35,972 nt of DNA from the NCBI GenBank assembly GCA_902796025.1, contig CADBNW010000089.1, forward strand, positions 1-35,972. Reading direction: 5' to 3'. This document shows, in pieces, positions 7,786 to 15,600 of the stretch. Source of the DNA: an uncultured Eubacteriales bacterium. Lineage in GTDB: Bacteria; Bacillota; Clostridia; Christensenellales; Aristaeellaceae. A model generated the notes under the pieces. It saw only the letters and a list, made by a program, of their open reading frames with translations. It was not told where the DNA came from and made no database searches. Each line of letters starts with the position of its first letter. Within the stretch, counting starts at the first letter, position 1. The position numbers and the translations under genes are program-made.

Positions 7786-8547
7786 TCAGATCCTTGCAAG
7801 CTCCCGCGCGCTGTCCTGGATGTAGCGCTCAAAGGCGGGAACGTCCGTGTCGTTTGAAAGGAATACGGCGATCACGGGATGCTTTGCGTAGATGATCCCG
7901 GCGTCGTGCGTGGTGCCGTCGTCCTCGCCGGTTTTGTGGGCGACGTCGATGCCCATGCTGTGCAGGTAAAAGGGCATTTTGCCGTTCAAGCGCTGATCCC
8001 CAAGAATCTTGAGCATCTGCTGGGAGGCCCCGGGGCTTACCAGCTCGCCCGCCAGCAGCTTTCGGAAAAACGCGGCGACCGAGCGGGCGGTGACGGTGTT
8101 CTGGATGCCCTTTGCGGCGGCCTGGGCGTCGAACATCTTGCGGCAAAAGCACATGTCGCCAAGGCCGTAGCGCGCAAGGCAGAGGTTGATGCGATCAAGC
8201 CCCAAGGCGTCTGCCAGGATGTTGGTGGCGGTGTTGTCGCTTAGGATGATCATAAGCGTCGTTATGTCCAGATAGCTGACCTGCAGCCCCGCGTGCATGT
8301 AGGTAAGCGCCCCGCAGGAGGGTACCTTGTCCTGCTCGCGCAGGGTGTAGAGCGCGTTTGGGTCCAGGCGGCCGCTTTCAAAGTCCTCAAACGCGGTCAA
8401 AAGCGCGCCAAGCTTTATCACGCTTGCGGCGATGTGCGGCGCGTCCGGGCGGAAAAAGGCGGTCTCGCCGGTCGAAGTGTCCTCAAGCCACACGCTAAGG
8501 TTCCCGTTCAGGGCCTCAAGCGGCGTCAATAGGCTGTTTAATGCCAT
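7786..8547 (-). CDS. Class A beta-lactamase-like serine hydrolase without signal peptide
   Basis: 253 residues with the penicillin-binding-fold motifs: S42-x-x-K45 (SVIK), S103-D104-N105 (SDN) and K205-T206-G207 (KTG). The omega-loop segment around residues 136-155 (KMFDAQAAAKGIQNTVTA) shows no glutamate where class A enzymes carry E166, so efficient beta-lactam turnover is doubtful. No signal peptide is visible, unlike secreted lactamases. The ATG at 8547 is chosen for its AAGGGAG site 8 nt upstream; an in-frame start at 8577 adds ten unlikely residues. It may be a D-Ala peptidase or esterase. It diverges from the alpha/beta hydrolase with 29 bp between starts. Confidence 0.85.
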   Translation of the reverse strand: MALNSLLTPLEALNGNLSVWLEDTSTGETAFFRPDAPHIAASVIKLGALLTAFEDFESGRLDPNALYTLREQDKVPSCGALTYMHAGLQVSYLDITTLMIILSDNTATNILADALGLDRINLCLARYGLGDMCFCRKMFDAQAAAKGIQNTVTARSVAAFFRKLLAGELVSPGASQQMLKILGDQRLNGKMPFYLHSMGIDVAHKTGEDDGTTHDAGIIYAKHPVIAVFLSNDTDVPAFERYIQDSARELARI

Positions 8548-8576
8548 AGTGATTACTCCCTTCAGAGGTGATATCA

Positions 8577-9497
8577 ATGAAAGAAACGACTTTTACCCTA
8601 AAATCGCCCGTGGACGGGCTTAACCTCAGCTGCCTTATGGTGGAGCCGGAGGGCGAGGTGCGCGCGCTGATCGTGATGAGCCATGGGGTGATGGAGCACA
8701 AGGAGCGCTACCTGCCCATCATGCGCCGCTTTGCGGAGTTTGGCTTTGCCAGCGCCATCAACGACCAGCGCGGCAACGGCCAAAGCGTGAAGGAGGCCCA
8801 GGACGACGGCTACACCTACGGCGCGGGCAGCGACGGCATCCTGCGGGACATGCGCGCCCTTGCCGAGCATCTGATGGGGCTTTACCCCGGCAAGAAGCAG
8901 TTCCTGTTTGGCCACAGCATGGGCGCGCTTTGCTGCCTTGGGTATCTAAAGCGCTACGGCAAGGATGTAAACGGCGTGATCCTGAGCGGTCTGCCCGCCT
9001 CAAACGGCGCGGTGGGCGCTGGCAAGGCGTACATCAAGCTGAAAAAGCGCTTTAAGGGCGCGCGCTACCGCGACGAAAACGTGAACAAGCTGATGACCGG
9101 CAACTACGCCTCGCGCTTTGCGGGGGAGACCTCGCCGTTTTGCTGGCTGAACAGCGACCCCGCGCGCGTATCGGAGTTCGAGCAGGATCCCCTGTGCGGG
9201 CGCATCTACACCCTGGACGGCTGCCTGTCGGTGCTGGACATGATGAGCGAGGCCTACGACGACAAGGGCTGGGACAAGGTCAGCAGTATGTGTCCGGTAT
9301 TCATCGCGGTGGGGGAGAACGATCCCTGCGCCGAGGGCGAAAAGGGCGCAGCGGAGGGCGAACGCTTTTTGAAGCGGGTGGGCCTCGTGCGCGCGGAGCA
9401 CAAAAGCTACGAGCGCATGCGCCACGAGATCTTAAACGAGCCCGAGGCCGAAAAGCCGATCCACGACATGCTAAACCGCCTCGTGGCGTGGCTGTAG
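8577..9497 (+). CDS. Alpha/beta hydrolase, monoacylglycerol lipase/lysophospholipase type
   Basis: Serine hydrolase of the Hydrolase_4 (S33-like) family, 306 residues, cytoplasmic. The nucleophile elbow is GHSMG with S114. The probable acid is D249 in GENDP and the histidine is H283 in MRHEILNE. SHGVMEHKERYLP forms the oxyanion-side loop. Substrates in this family are monoacylglycerols, lysophospholipids and related esters. The ATG at 8577 follows AGAGGTGAT; a GTG 9 bp upstream is inside that site. No promoter is evident in the 29 bp before it. Confidence 0.9.
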   Translation: MKETTFTLKSPVDGLNLSCLMVEPEGEVRALIVMSHGVMEHKERYLPIMRRFAEFGFASAINDQRGNGQSVKEAQDDGYTYGAGSDGILRDMRALAEHLMGLYPGKKQFLFGHSMGALCCLGYLKRYGKDVNGVILSGLPASNGAVGAGKAYIKLKKRFKGARYRDENVNKLMTGNYASRFAGETSPFCWLNSDPARVSEFEQDPLCGRIYTLDGCLSVLDMMSEAYDDKGWDKVSSMCPVFIAVGENDPCAEGEKGAAEGERFLKRVGLVRAEHKSYERMRHEILNEPEAEKPIHDMLNRLVAWL

Positions 9498-9513
9498 AGC
9501 ACAATTCTTATCC

Positions 9514-9542
9514 ATTGTATCAAAAAGCTCCGCCCGTGTCAA
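9514..9542 (-). promoter_or_regulatory. Near-consensus promoter reading antisense through the alpha/beta hydrolase gene
   Basis: Read on the - strand: TTGACA (9542-9537), a 17-bp spacer, and TACAAT (9519-9514), matching the sigma-A consensus at 11 of 12 positions. It sits 17 bp past the stop of the + strand hydrolase and points into it. The first - strand gene it could serve is the beta-lactamase-like one at 8547, about 960 bp downstream. A short inverted repeat, ACAAT/ATTGT (9501-9505 and 9514-9518), overlaps its -10. Confidence 0.7.
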
Positions 9543-9611
9543 ACATCGGCCCAAAAACGCCGGCGTCCGCGGGCGGGGCGGCAAAGATGAAAAACAGTTA
9601 AGGGGCACACC

Positions 9612-11300
9612 ATGTACGACCACCTCTCTTACGCGCTAAAGCATCTGGAGCTTATGGCGCAGGATGTCCTTGCGCGCCAGTGCCTGGACCCGTCCTCCCC
9701 GCTGCATGGCGCGGTGGAGGGAGAATACTTAGTCAATACCGGCGCGCATTCCGGCGGCATCACCCCGGCGCGCATCCTGCTGCTTGCGTACTACGCAAAG
9801 GGCAGCGCCCTGCAAGGGCAGGAAATACTTCTGGAGCGGGCCTGCCTGGCGCTTGACTACAGCCTGCGCTGCCAGCACGAGGACGGTACCTTTGACCTAT
9901 TGGAGACCAACTTTCACGACGGGGCGGAGACCAGTTTTATCGCCCAGAGCATCTGCCCGATCGCGCTATTGATGCGCTCCTTCCCGCCAAGGACGCCGCT
10001 TGAGGAGCGCGCCCGCGCCCTGATGGACGAATTGATCGCCAATATCAGCAACGGCATCGTGGACGGCGGCTTTCACACGCCAAACCACCGCTGGGTGATG
10101 AGCGCGGCGCTGCTGATGTGCAATCTGCTGACAGGCCGTAAGGACTGCCTTGACAAGATGCAGGCCCTTTTGAATGAGGGCATCGACTGCGACGAGGAGG
10201 GCGAGTATACCGAGCGCTCAAGCGGCGTATACAACATCATCTGCGACCGCGCGCTGATCACGCTGGCGCAGTTTGGCAAGCGCCCGGAGCTGCTTGAGCA
10301 CGTAAAGCGCAATCTGCGCATGGTGATAAAGTACATCGAGCCGGATCTTACCATCAACACCGCAAACTCCACCCGGCAGGACGCGGGCAGCGCCCCGGAC
10401 TGGCGCATCTACTACGGCCTGTACCTGTTTATGGCGCTGAAAACCGGCGACGAGGAGTTCCGCTTTATTGCCGATCGCATGCTGGAGCAAAGCCAAAGCG
10501 CCTTTTCCGAAGCGGGGCTGCGCGCGGGCCAGGACATGATCCCCTACTTTGAGTACCTGCCCTACGTGCTGATGGACGAAACGCTTGCAAAGCCCTGGAC
10601 ACAGGCGCAAACGCGGGCGCCGGAGATGAATTTTATCCATCACTTTGTACAAAGCGGCATCGTGCGCGCGCGTCAGGGGGATCTGAGCCTTACGCTGATA
10701 AAGCAAAACCCCGTGCCGCTTAGCCTAAAGTACAAAAAGCACACATTGGGGCTGCGCCTTGCCGGAACGTTCTATTCCCGGGGGCAGTTTGCCGCGCAGA
10801 GCCTTACGCAGCTTGACGAAACCGGCTTTGAAATGCGCTATGTGGACCGCTGGGGCTACAAGGGTCCGCTGCCCGAAAAACCCCAGACCACCAACTGGCG
10901 GGAAATGGATCATTCCCTGCGCCCGCAGGTGATGATGCAGGACTACGTGCTTACGCTCAGAATCCATCTGATCCCCGGGGGCGTGCGTCTGCATCTGAGC
11001 ACCCAGGGGGTGGAAAACGTGCTGATGAAGCTGGAGATCCTGCTGGAGGGCGGCGCAAGGCTCTCTACTGACAGTACGGAAATGCACACCCGGGCCGGCG
11101 ATTATATCTATCATAAGCGCGGAAGGGCCTTGTACATCTATCCGGATCACGTAAAGCTATTGCTTAGCGAGGGGGCCTTCTCCCACGCCTATGGGCGGAA
11201 CATGCGCGGCACCCTGCCCGGCGACGACAGGCACGTATTCCTGGCCCTGACCGCCCAAACGCCCTGGGAGCAGGAGCTGGAGCTGCGATTTGAAGGATAA
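9612..11300 (+). CDS. Predicted alpha/alpha-toroid carbohydrate-active protein (heparinase II/III-like organisation)
   Basis: 562 residues, no signal peptide. The first ~340 residues are regular helices as in (alpha/alpha)6 toroids, and the last ~200 are strand-rich with no helices, the layout of heparinase II/III-type polysaccharide lyases and related enzymes. Conserved-looking polar motifs are NHRW (158-161) and EYTERSSGVYN (198-208), the latter like the lyase YxERS segment. I cannot assign a family. The absence of a signal peptide suggests action on imported oligosaccharides. The ATG follows AAGGGG. No promoter or terminator is seen in the 114-bp gap after the hydrolase gene, so it may be cotranscribed with it. 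Confidence 0.6.
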   Translation: MYDHLSYALKHLELMAQDVLARQCLDPSSPLHGAVEGEYLVNTGAHSGGITPARILLLAYYAKGSALQGQEILLERACLALDYSLRCQHEDGTFDLLETNFHDGAETSFIAQSICPIALLMRSFPPRTPLEERARALMDELIANISNGIVDGGFHTPNHRWVMSAALLMCNLLTGRKDCLDKMQALLNEGIDCDEEGEYTERSSGVYNIICDRALITLAQFGKRPELLEHVKRNLRMVIKYIEPDLTINTANSTRQDAGSAPDWRIYYGLYLFMALKTGDEEFRFIADRMLEQSQSAFSEAGLRAGQDMIPYFEYLPYVLMDETLAKPWTQAQTRAPEMNFIHHFVQSGIVRARQGDLSLTLIKQNPVPLSLKYKKHTLGLRLAGTFYSRGQFAAQSLTQLDETGFEMRYVDRWGYKGPLPEKPQTTNWREMDHSLRPQVMMQDYVLTLRIHLIPGGVRLHLSTQGVENVLMKLEILLEGGARLSTDSTEMHTRAGDYIYHKRGRALYIYPDHVKLLLSEGAFSHAYGRNMRGTLPGDDRHVFLALTAQTPWEQELELRFEG

Positions 11301-11347
11301 GGGCAGAGTTGCTTACGGTAAAATTTTTGTATGGTTTAATTTACCCA

Positions 11348-11376
11348 TTGAAACGGTATGCAAATTGTTGTATCAT
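11348..11376 (+). promoter_or_regulatory. Sigma-A promoter of the UroD-family gene
   Basis: TTGAAA (11348-11353), a 17-bp spacer, and TATCAT (11371-11376), in an AT-rich patch 31 bp before the start codon. It gives a short leader of about 24 nt containing GGAGG. Confidence 0.8.
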
Positions 11377-11406
11377 GCAAGCAGCAAAGAATGGAGGTTG
11401 ACCGCC

Positions 11407-12444
11407 ATGGATTCAAAACAGCGCATCGACGCGGTGCTGGCGCACCAAAGCACCGATCAGACCCCCTTCTGCCTTGTGGATGGCGGCGCGTGGATCGCCA
11501 AAAACGAGGGCATGACCTACCGGCAGCTCTACAGCCTTGAGGACGGCGGCGCGAGCCGGATCGTAAAATGGACTGATCAAATCAATACCGACGTGGTAAG
11601 CGCCGTTTCCGGCGTGTTCACAGCGTGCCTCAACGCCTTCGGTTGCCCGATCCATATCGACGAGATCGGCAGGCCCGTAGACGCGGGCGCCGCGCTGAGC
11701 GATCCGGAAAGCGAGATCCCGCTGCTTGACAAGGGCACCATACGCGAAAAGCTTCTGGCAAACGACTTTGTGCAGGGAATGCTGCGCCAGGCCAAAAATG
11801 TAAAAGCCCTGGCGGGCGAGCGCAAATATCTGCTTGGCGACATCGCCGGCCCCTTCACGATGGCGGCGGTGCTGGTCGGTACGCAGGACTTCATCATGCT
11901 GATCATGGACGAGCCGGAGCTGGTGGAGCAGCTGATGGACTTTACCACCGCCGTCAGCGCGGAAATGTTCAAGCTGCTGCTCGAATGCGGCTGTGACATC
12001 GCGATGCCCGCCGAGCCCGTGGCCAGCGGCAGCCTGATCAGCCAGAAGATGTTTGACGAGTGGGTGATCCCCGCGCTCAAAAACCTGAAAGACGAACTCA
12101 AGGACTATAAGTACTTCTTCACCCACGTTTGCGGCGCCTCCGGCAGCAGGGTAAAGTCTCTGCGCGACGCGGGCGTAGCGGCGTTTTCGGGCGACTATCT
12201 GGTGGATTTGGATCAGGCGCTCACGGACGCGGACGGAAGGCTTACCATCATGGGCAACATCAACCCCGCCGGCGCGCTGCTCTCCGGCACGGCCGAGGAG
12301 GTCTACGCCGAGGCCTGCGAGCGCATCAAGACCGCTGGCGGCAGGGCGATGATTCTGGCCCCCGGCTGCGACATGGGCGCAAATACCCCGGTGGAGAACG
12401 TGCTGATGCTCTCCAAAGCCTGCAGGGATCTGGCAGGCCGCTAA
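11407..12444 (+). CDS. Uroporphyrinogen-decarboxylase-family protein, MtaA/MtbA-like zinc methyltransferase
   Basis: 345 residues of the UroD fold. The set H240-x-C242 (THVCG) with C321 (APGCD) matches the zinc-ligand pattern of MtaA/MtbA corrinoid:coenzyme M methyltransferases rather than a haem-pathway decarboxylase. LGDIAGPFTMAA, GNINP and TPVENVLML are also typical of that branch. It probably moves a methyl group from a corrinoid protein to a thiol; the acceptor is unknown. No corrinoid protein or haem gene lies beside it. The ATG at 11407 has GGAGG at 11393-11397 and its own promoter; the longer frame begins inside the previous gene. Confidence 0.85.
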   Translation: MDSKQRIDAVLAHQSTDQTPFCLVDGGAWIAKNEGMTYRQLYSLEDGGASRIVKWTDQINTDVVSAVSGVFTACLNAFGCPIHIDEIGRPVDAGAALSDPESEIPLLDKGTIREKLLANDFVQGMLRQAKNVKALAGERKYLLGDIAGPFTMAAVLVGTQDFIMLIMDEPELVEQLMDFTTAVSAEMFKLLLECGCDIAMPAEPVASGSLISQKMFDEWVIPALKNLKDELKDYKYFFTHVCGASGSRVKSLRDAGVAAFSGDYLVDLDQALTDADGRLTIMGNINPAGALLSGTAEEVYAEACERIKTAGGRAMILAPGCDMGANTPVENVLMLSKACRDLAGR

Positions 12445-12505
12445 GGGACTTCTATTAAAGGAAAAAATCCCGCGCAGGCGCAAAAAGAAGCGCCGCCTTT
12501 CAACG

Positions 12506-12547
12506 AACTCACCCGGGACCGACGATATCGGCCCCGGGTGAGTTTTT
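12506..12547 (+). terminator. Terminator after the UroD-family gene
   Basis: AACTCACCCGGG (12506-12517) pairs perfectly with CCCGGGTGAGTT (12533-12544), with an inner CCGA/TCGG extension (12519-12522 with 12528-12531). The stem runs into TTTTT at 12543-12547. Confidence 0.9.
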
Positions 12548-12601
12548 ATGTGCCTTTTCTCCCTTGGATGGTTTTGAAGGGATAAAGCTTTGCATTTCTG
12601 A

Positions 12602-12642
12602 AAAAGAAGGGGACTGTGACGTTTGACGGTCACAGTCCCCTT
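12602..12642 (-). terminator. Terminator of the 1266-residue cell-wall protein gene
   Basis: AAGGGGACTGTGAC (12607-12620) and GTCACAGTCCCCTT (12629-12642) are perfect 14-bp arms with an 8-nt loop. On the - strand the stem is followed by CTTTTTC. It lies 15 bp after the stop of the gene ending at 12658. Confidence 0.92.
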
Positions 12643-12657
12643 AGGGCTGCCATGGGT

Positions 12658-15600
12658 TTATTTATGAGGCAGGTTGTTCATGATGTAGTTATAGGTTCTT
12701 TCGTCGATCGGGTAGAAGCTGCCCCGGCCGCCGTCCCGCTGATAGTTGCCACTGGCGTCGCGCACGCTGCTCATCTCGGGATCGTTGGCCTGTCTTTGGA
12801 TCTGGTAGATGATGGCGTAGCAATTGCGGCCAAGCACGCCGTATTCGCCCCAGACGGCCAGCTGCTGCTTCGACGTCCAGCCCTTCTCGATCAGCTTTTC
12901 CTGGAAGGCGACGACCTTGCTGCGGCTGCCGGTCCAGCTGGGATCGTAATCGCTGGAGGGCTGCGGCGTGGGAGTCGGGGTGACGACCGGAACGGGCGTG
13001 GGGGTGATCACGGGCACGGGCGTGGGCGTCGGCGTGATCACGGGCGTCGGGGTGGGATTCTCGAGCACCCTGAACTGGGAGGCCAGAACGAAGGCGACTC
13101 GGTTGTTCGTAAGATGCCGGATGCGATACCATTCGCCGCCCGTCGCCTCCAGGCGGAAGCGCTCAGAGGCGTTTACGTAGGTCCACAGCGTCCAATCCGG
13201 GCTGTAGTAGACGGGGGTGTTGTTCTGGCGCGCGCCCACGTAGATCTCGCCCGTGACGTCGATAAAGGCGATCGGCGTGGGGGAGGGCGTGGGCGTCGGG
13301 GTGGGCTTCTGGGTGGGCGTGGGGGTAATTTCCGGCGCAGGCTCGATGGCGCCAAGGCTCATGTAGCCAAGCAGACCCGAGGCTGTGGTGACCATCGCCC
13401 AGGAGGGGCTTATGGCGCTTACGCTCACGCGCTCGTTGTAGTACAGGCGCGTGCGCACCGGGGCGCTGGTCTGCGGCTGGCTGTACACGTCCGCGTAGCT
13501 CAGACGCACCCTGTAGGGCACCGCCTGATACAGAGGCGTGAACTGCTCGGGGGTCGCGGTGGGCACGGGCGTGGGCGTGGGGGTCACGCTGGGCGCGGGC
13601 TCGATGGCGCTGATGGGCACGTAGCCGTAGATGCCCCTTGCGTTGGTCGCGCGGGCCCAGTTGGGGCTTATGGCGCTTACCGTCACGATCTCGCCGTAAT
13701 ACAGGCGGGCAAGCGCGCTGGCGTTATTCAGGGGCTGGCTGCGAAGGTCGGTATAGCTCAGCTTTACCCGGTACTGCGTGTCCCGGTACAGGGGCGTAAA
13801 CTGCTCCTGCGCGGGCGTCGGGGTCGGCGTGGGGGTGGGCGTAGGCGTTGCGATGGGCGCAGGCTCGATGGCGCTTAGGCGCACGTAGCCCAAAATGCCC
13901 CTTGCGCTGGTCGCGCGGGCCCAGTTGGGGCTGATGGCGCTGACCGTCACGGTTTCGCCGTAGTACAGGCGGGCAAGCGTCGACGCGCTGTCCAGGGGCT
14001 GGCTGCGAAGGTCGGTATAGCTGATCCGCACCCGGTACGCAGCGTCCTGGAACAGGGGCGCAAACTGCTCGGTGGTCGGCGCAGGCGTGGGCGTGGGGGT
14101 GGGCGCAAGCGTCGGGGTGATGTAGGACAGATTGCCCATCAGGGTATAGCCGGTGTAGCCGCTGCTGTTGCGCACCCTGGCCCAGGTGCCGTTTGAGGCA
14201 AGGAGCTTTAGCCTTACGCCCCTTGCGACCGTGCCGAGCACGCTTGCAGTGGTGGAGGGCTGGTCGTAGATCACCGCGTAGCCCACGTTCACGGCGACGT
14301 CGATGCCGCTGCCGTAATCGATGAAGGGCGCGCCGGTGATGCGCGGGGTGGGCGTGGCGATGGGTGTCGGGGTGGGACAGGCGGGCGCGTCATAGGCGTA
14401 GAGCCGCGTCTGGGTCTCCGCGTCCGCGATGCCCGTAGCGGTCAGCCCCGCCTGCTTTTGGAACGCGCTGACCGCGCTGCGGGTGCGGGTGCCGTAGTCG
14501 CCATCCGTGTTGCCCGCCTGATAGCCAAGCGCCTTCAAACGGTTTTGTAATTGCAGCACGCGGTAGTTGTTGTCGCCGTAGCGCAGGGTCTGGTAGCCGT
14601 CATATTCCGGCGCGGAGGCGGAGAACAGGCGGGTTTGCAGATACTGGGTCGCGGTGCCGCTTTGCCAGTAGCCCAGCTGGCGCTGGAAGGCCTGCACGGC
14701 CTGCTTTACGTCCGCGTTGAAGGAGGAGCCTCTTGCCGAGCTTGGCAGGTAGTACAGCTCGATCAGCCTATCAATAAGTTCGGCGACGCGGTATCCGCTG
14801 TCGCCGTCTTTGAGCTCGATGTAGCTAAGATTCTTTGGGGCGTCGTCCGCGTAAAGCGCTCTTAGCGTTTCCGCGTCCGCAACGCCGGTCTGGGTAAGGC
14901 CCTTTTGTTTCTGGAACGCAAGCACCGCGTTGTAGGTGGCGTTGCCGTACTTGCCGTCCGCAGCGCCGGCAAGATAGCCAAGCTCCCTCAGCCGCGTCTG
15001 CAGCTGGGTCACACGGGTGCCGGTGTCGCCGCGCTTGAGCTCCTGATAGGGGTCGTACTCGTTTACCTGGCCGCCCATGATGCGCTGCATCAGTGCGTCG
15101 TCCACGCGGCCGGTCACGCTGAGGCCGAGATCGGCCTGCAGCTGCTCCACGGCAGTCTGGGTCTTGGCGCCGAAAACGCCGTCCGCGGTGTCGCTAAGAT
15201 AGCCAAGCTCGATCAGCTTTTGCTGCAAAAGGCGCACGTTTTCGCCGCGGCTGCCGCGCTGCATGGTGGGGTAGATCGTGGGCACGGGCGTGGGCGTCGG
15301 GGTGGGCGCAGGGGTGACGCTGGGCTCGGTGGGCAGGGTGGGATGCTCCGTTTCGCCAACGAACACGTTATAGACCAGCTCTAGGTTACTGCCGTCGCCG
15401 GTTTTGGGCATATCGTAAACCAGCAGCTCCTCGCCCGCGCCCATCAGGCGGGGCTCCATGTCGTCGATGTCCTGATACAGGGAGGCCAGCTTCATGTACA
15501 CCGCGTACTTGCCGGAGGAAGGGCTCAGGCGGTACACGACGTAGTCGTTGTCCATGATGTACAGGTATTCGCCGGCGCTGACGATCTGGGGCATCAGCGA

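Noticed and set aside
7747..9542. Invertible DNA segment bounded by the two inward promoters
   Set aside because: Only a roughly 10-bp similarity (TACAATRGAT) is shared in inverted orientation, explained by the promoter -10s, and no recombinase gene is nearby.
12616..13878. 420-codon + strand frame rich in Gly/Arg/His opposite the wall protein
   Set aside because: Complement of the Pro/Thr linker repeats and SH3 units; no ribosome-binding site and no domain.
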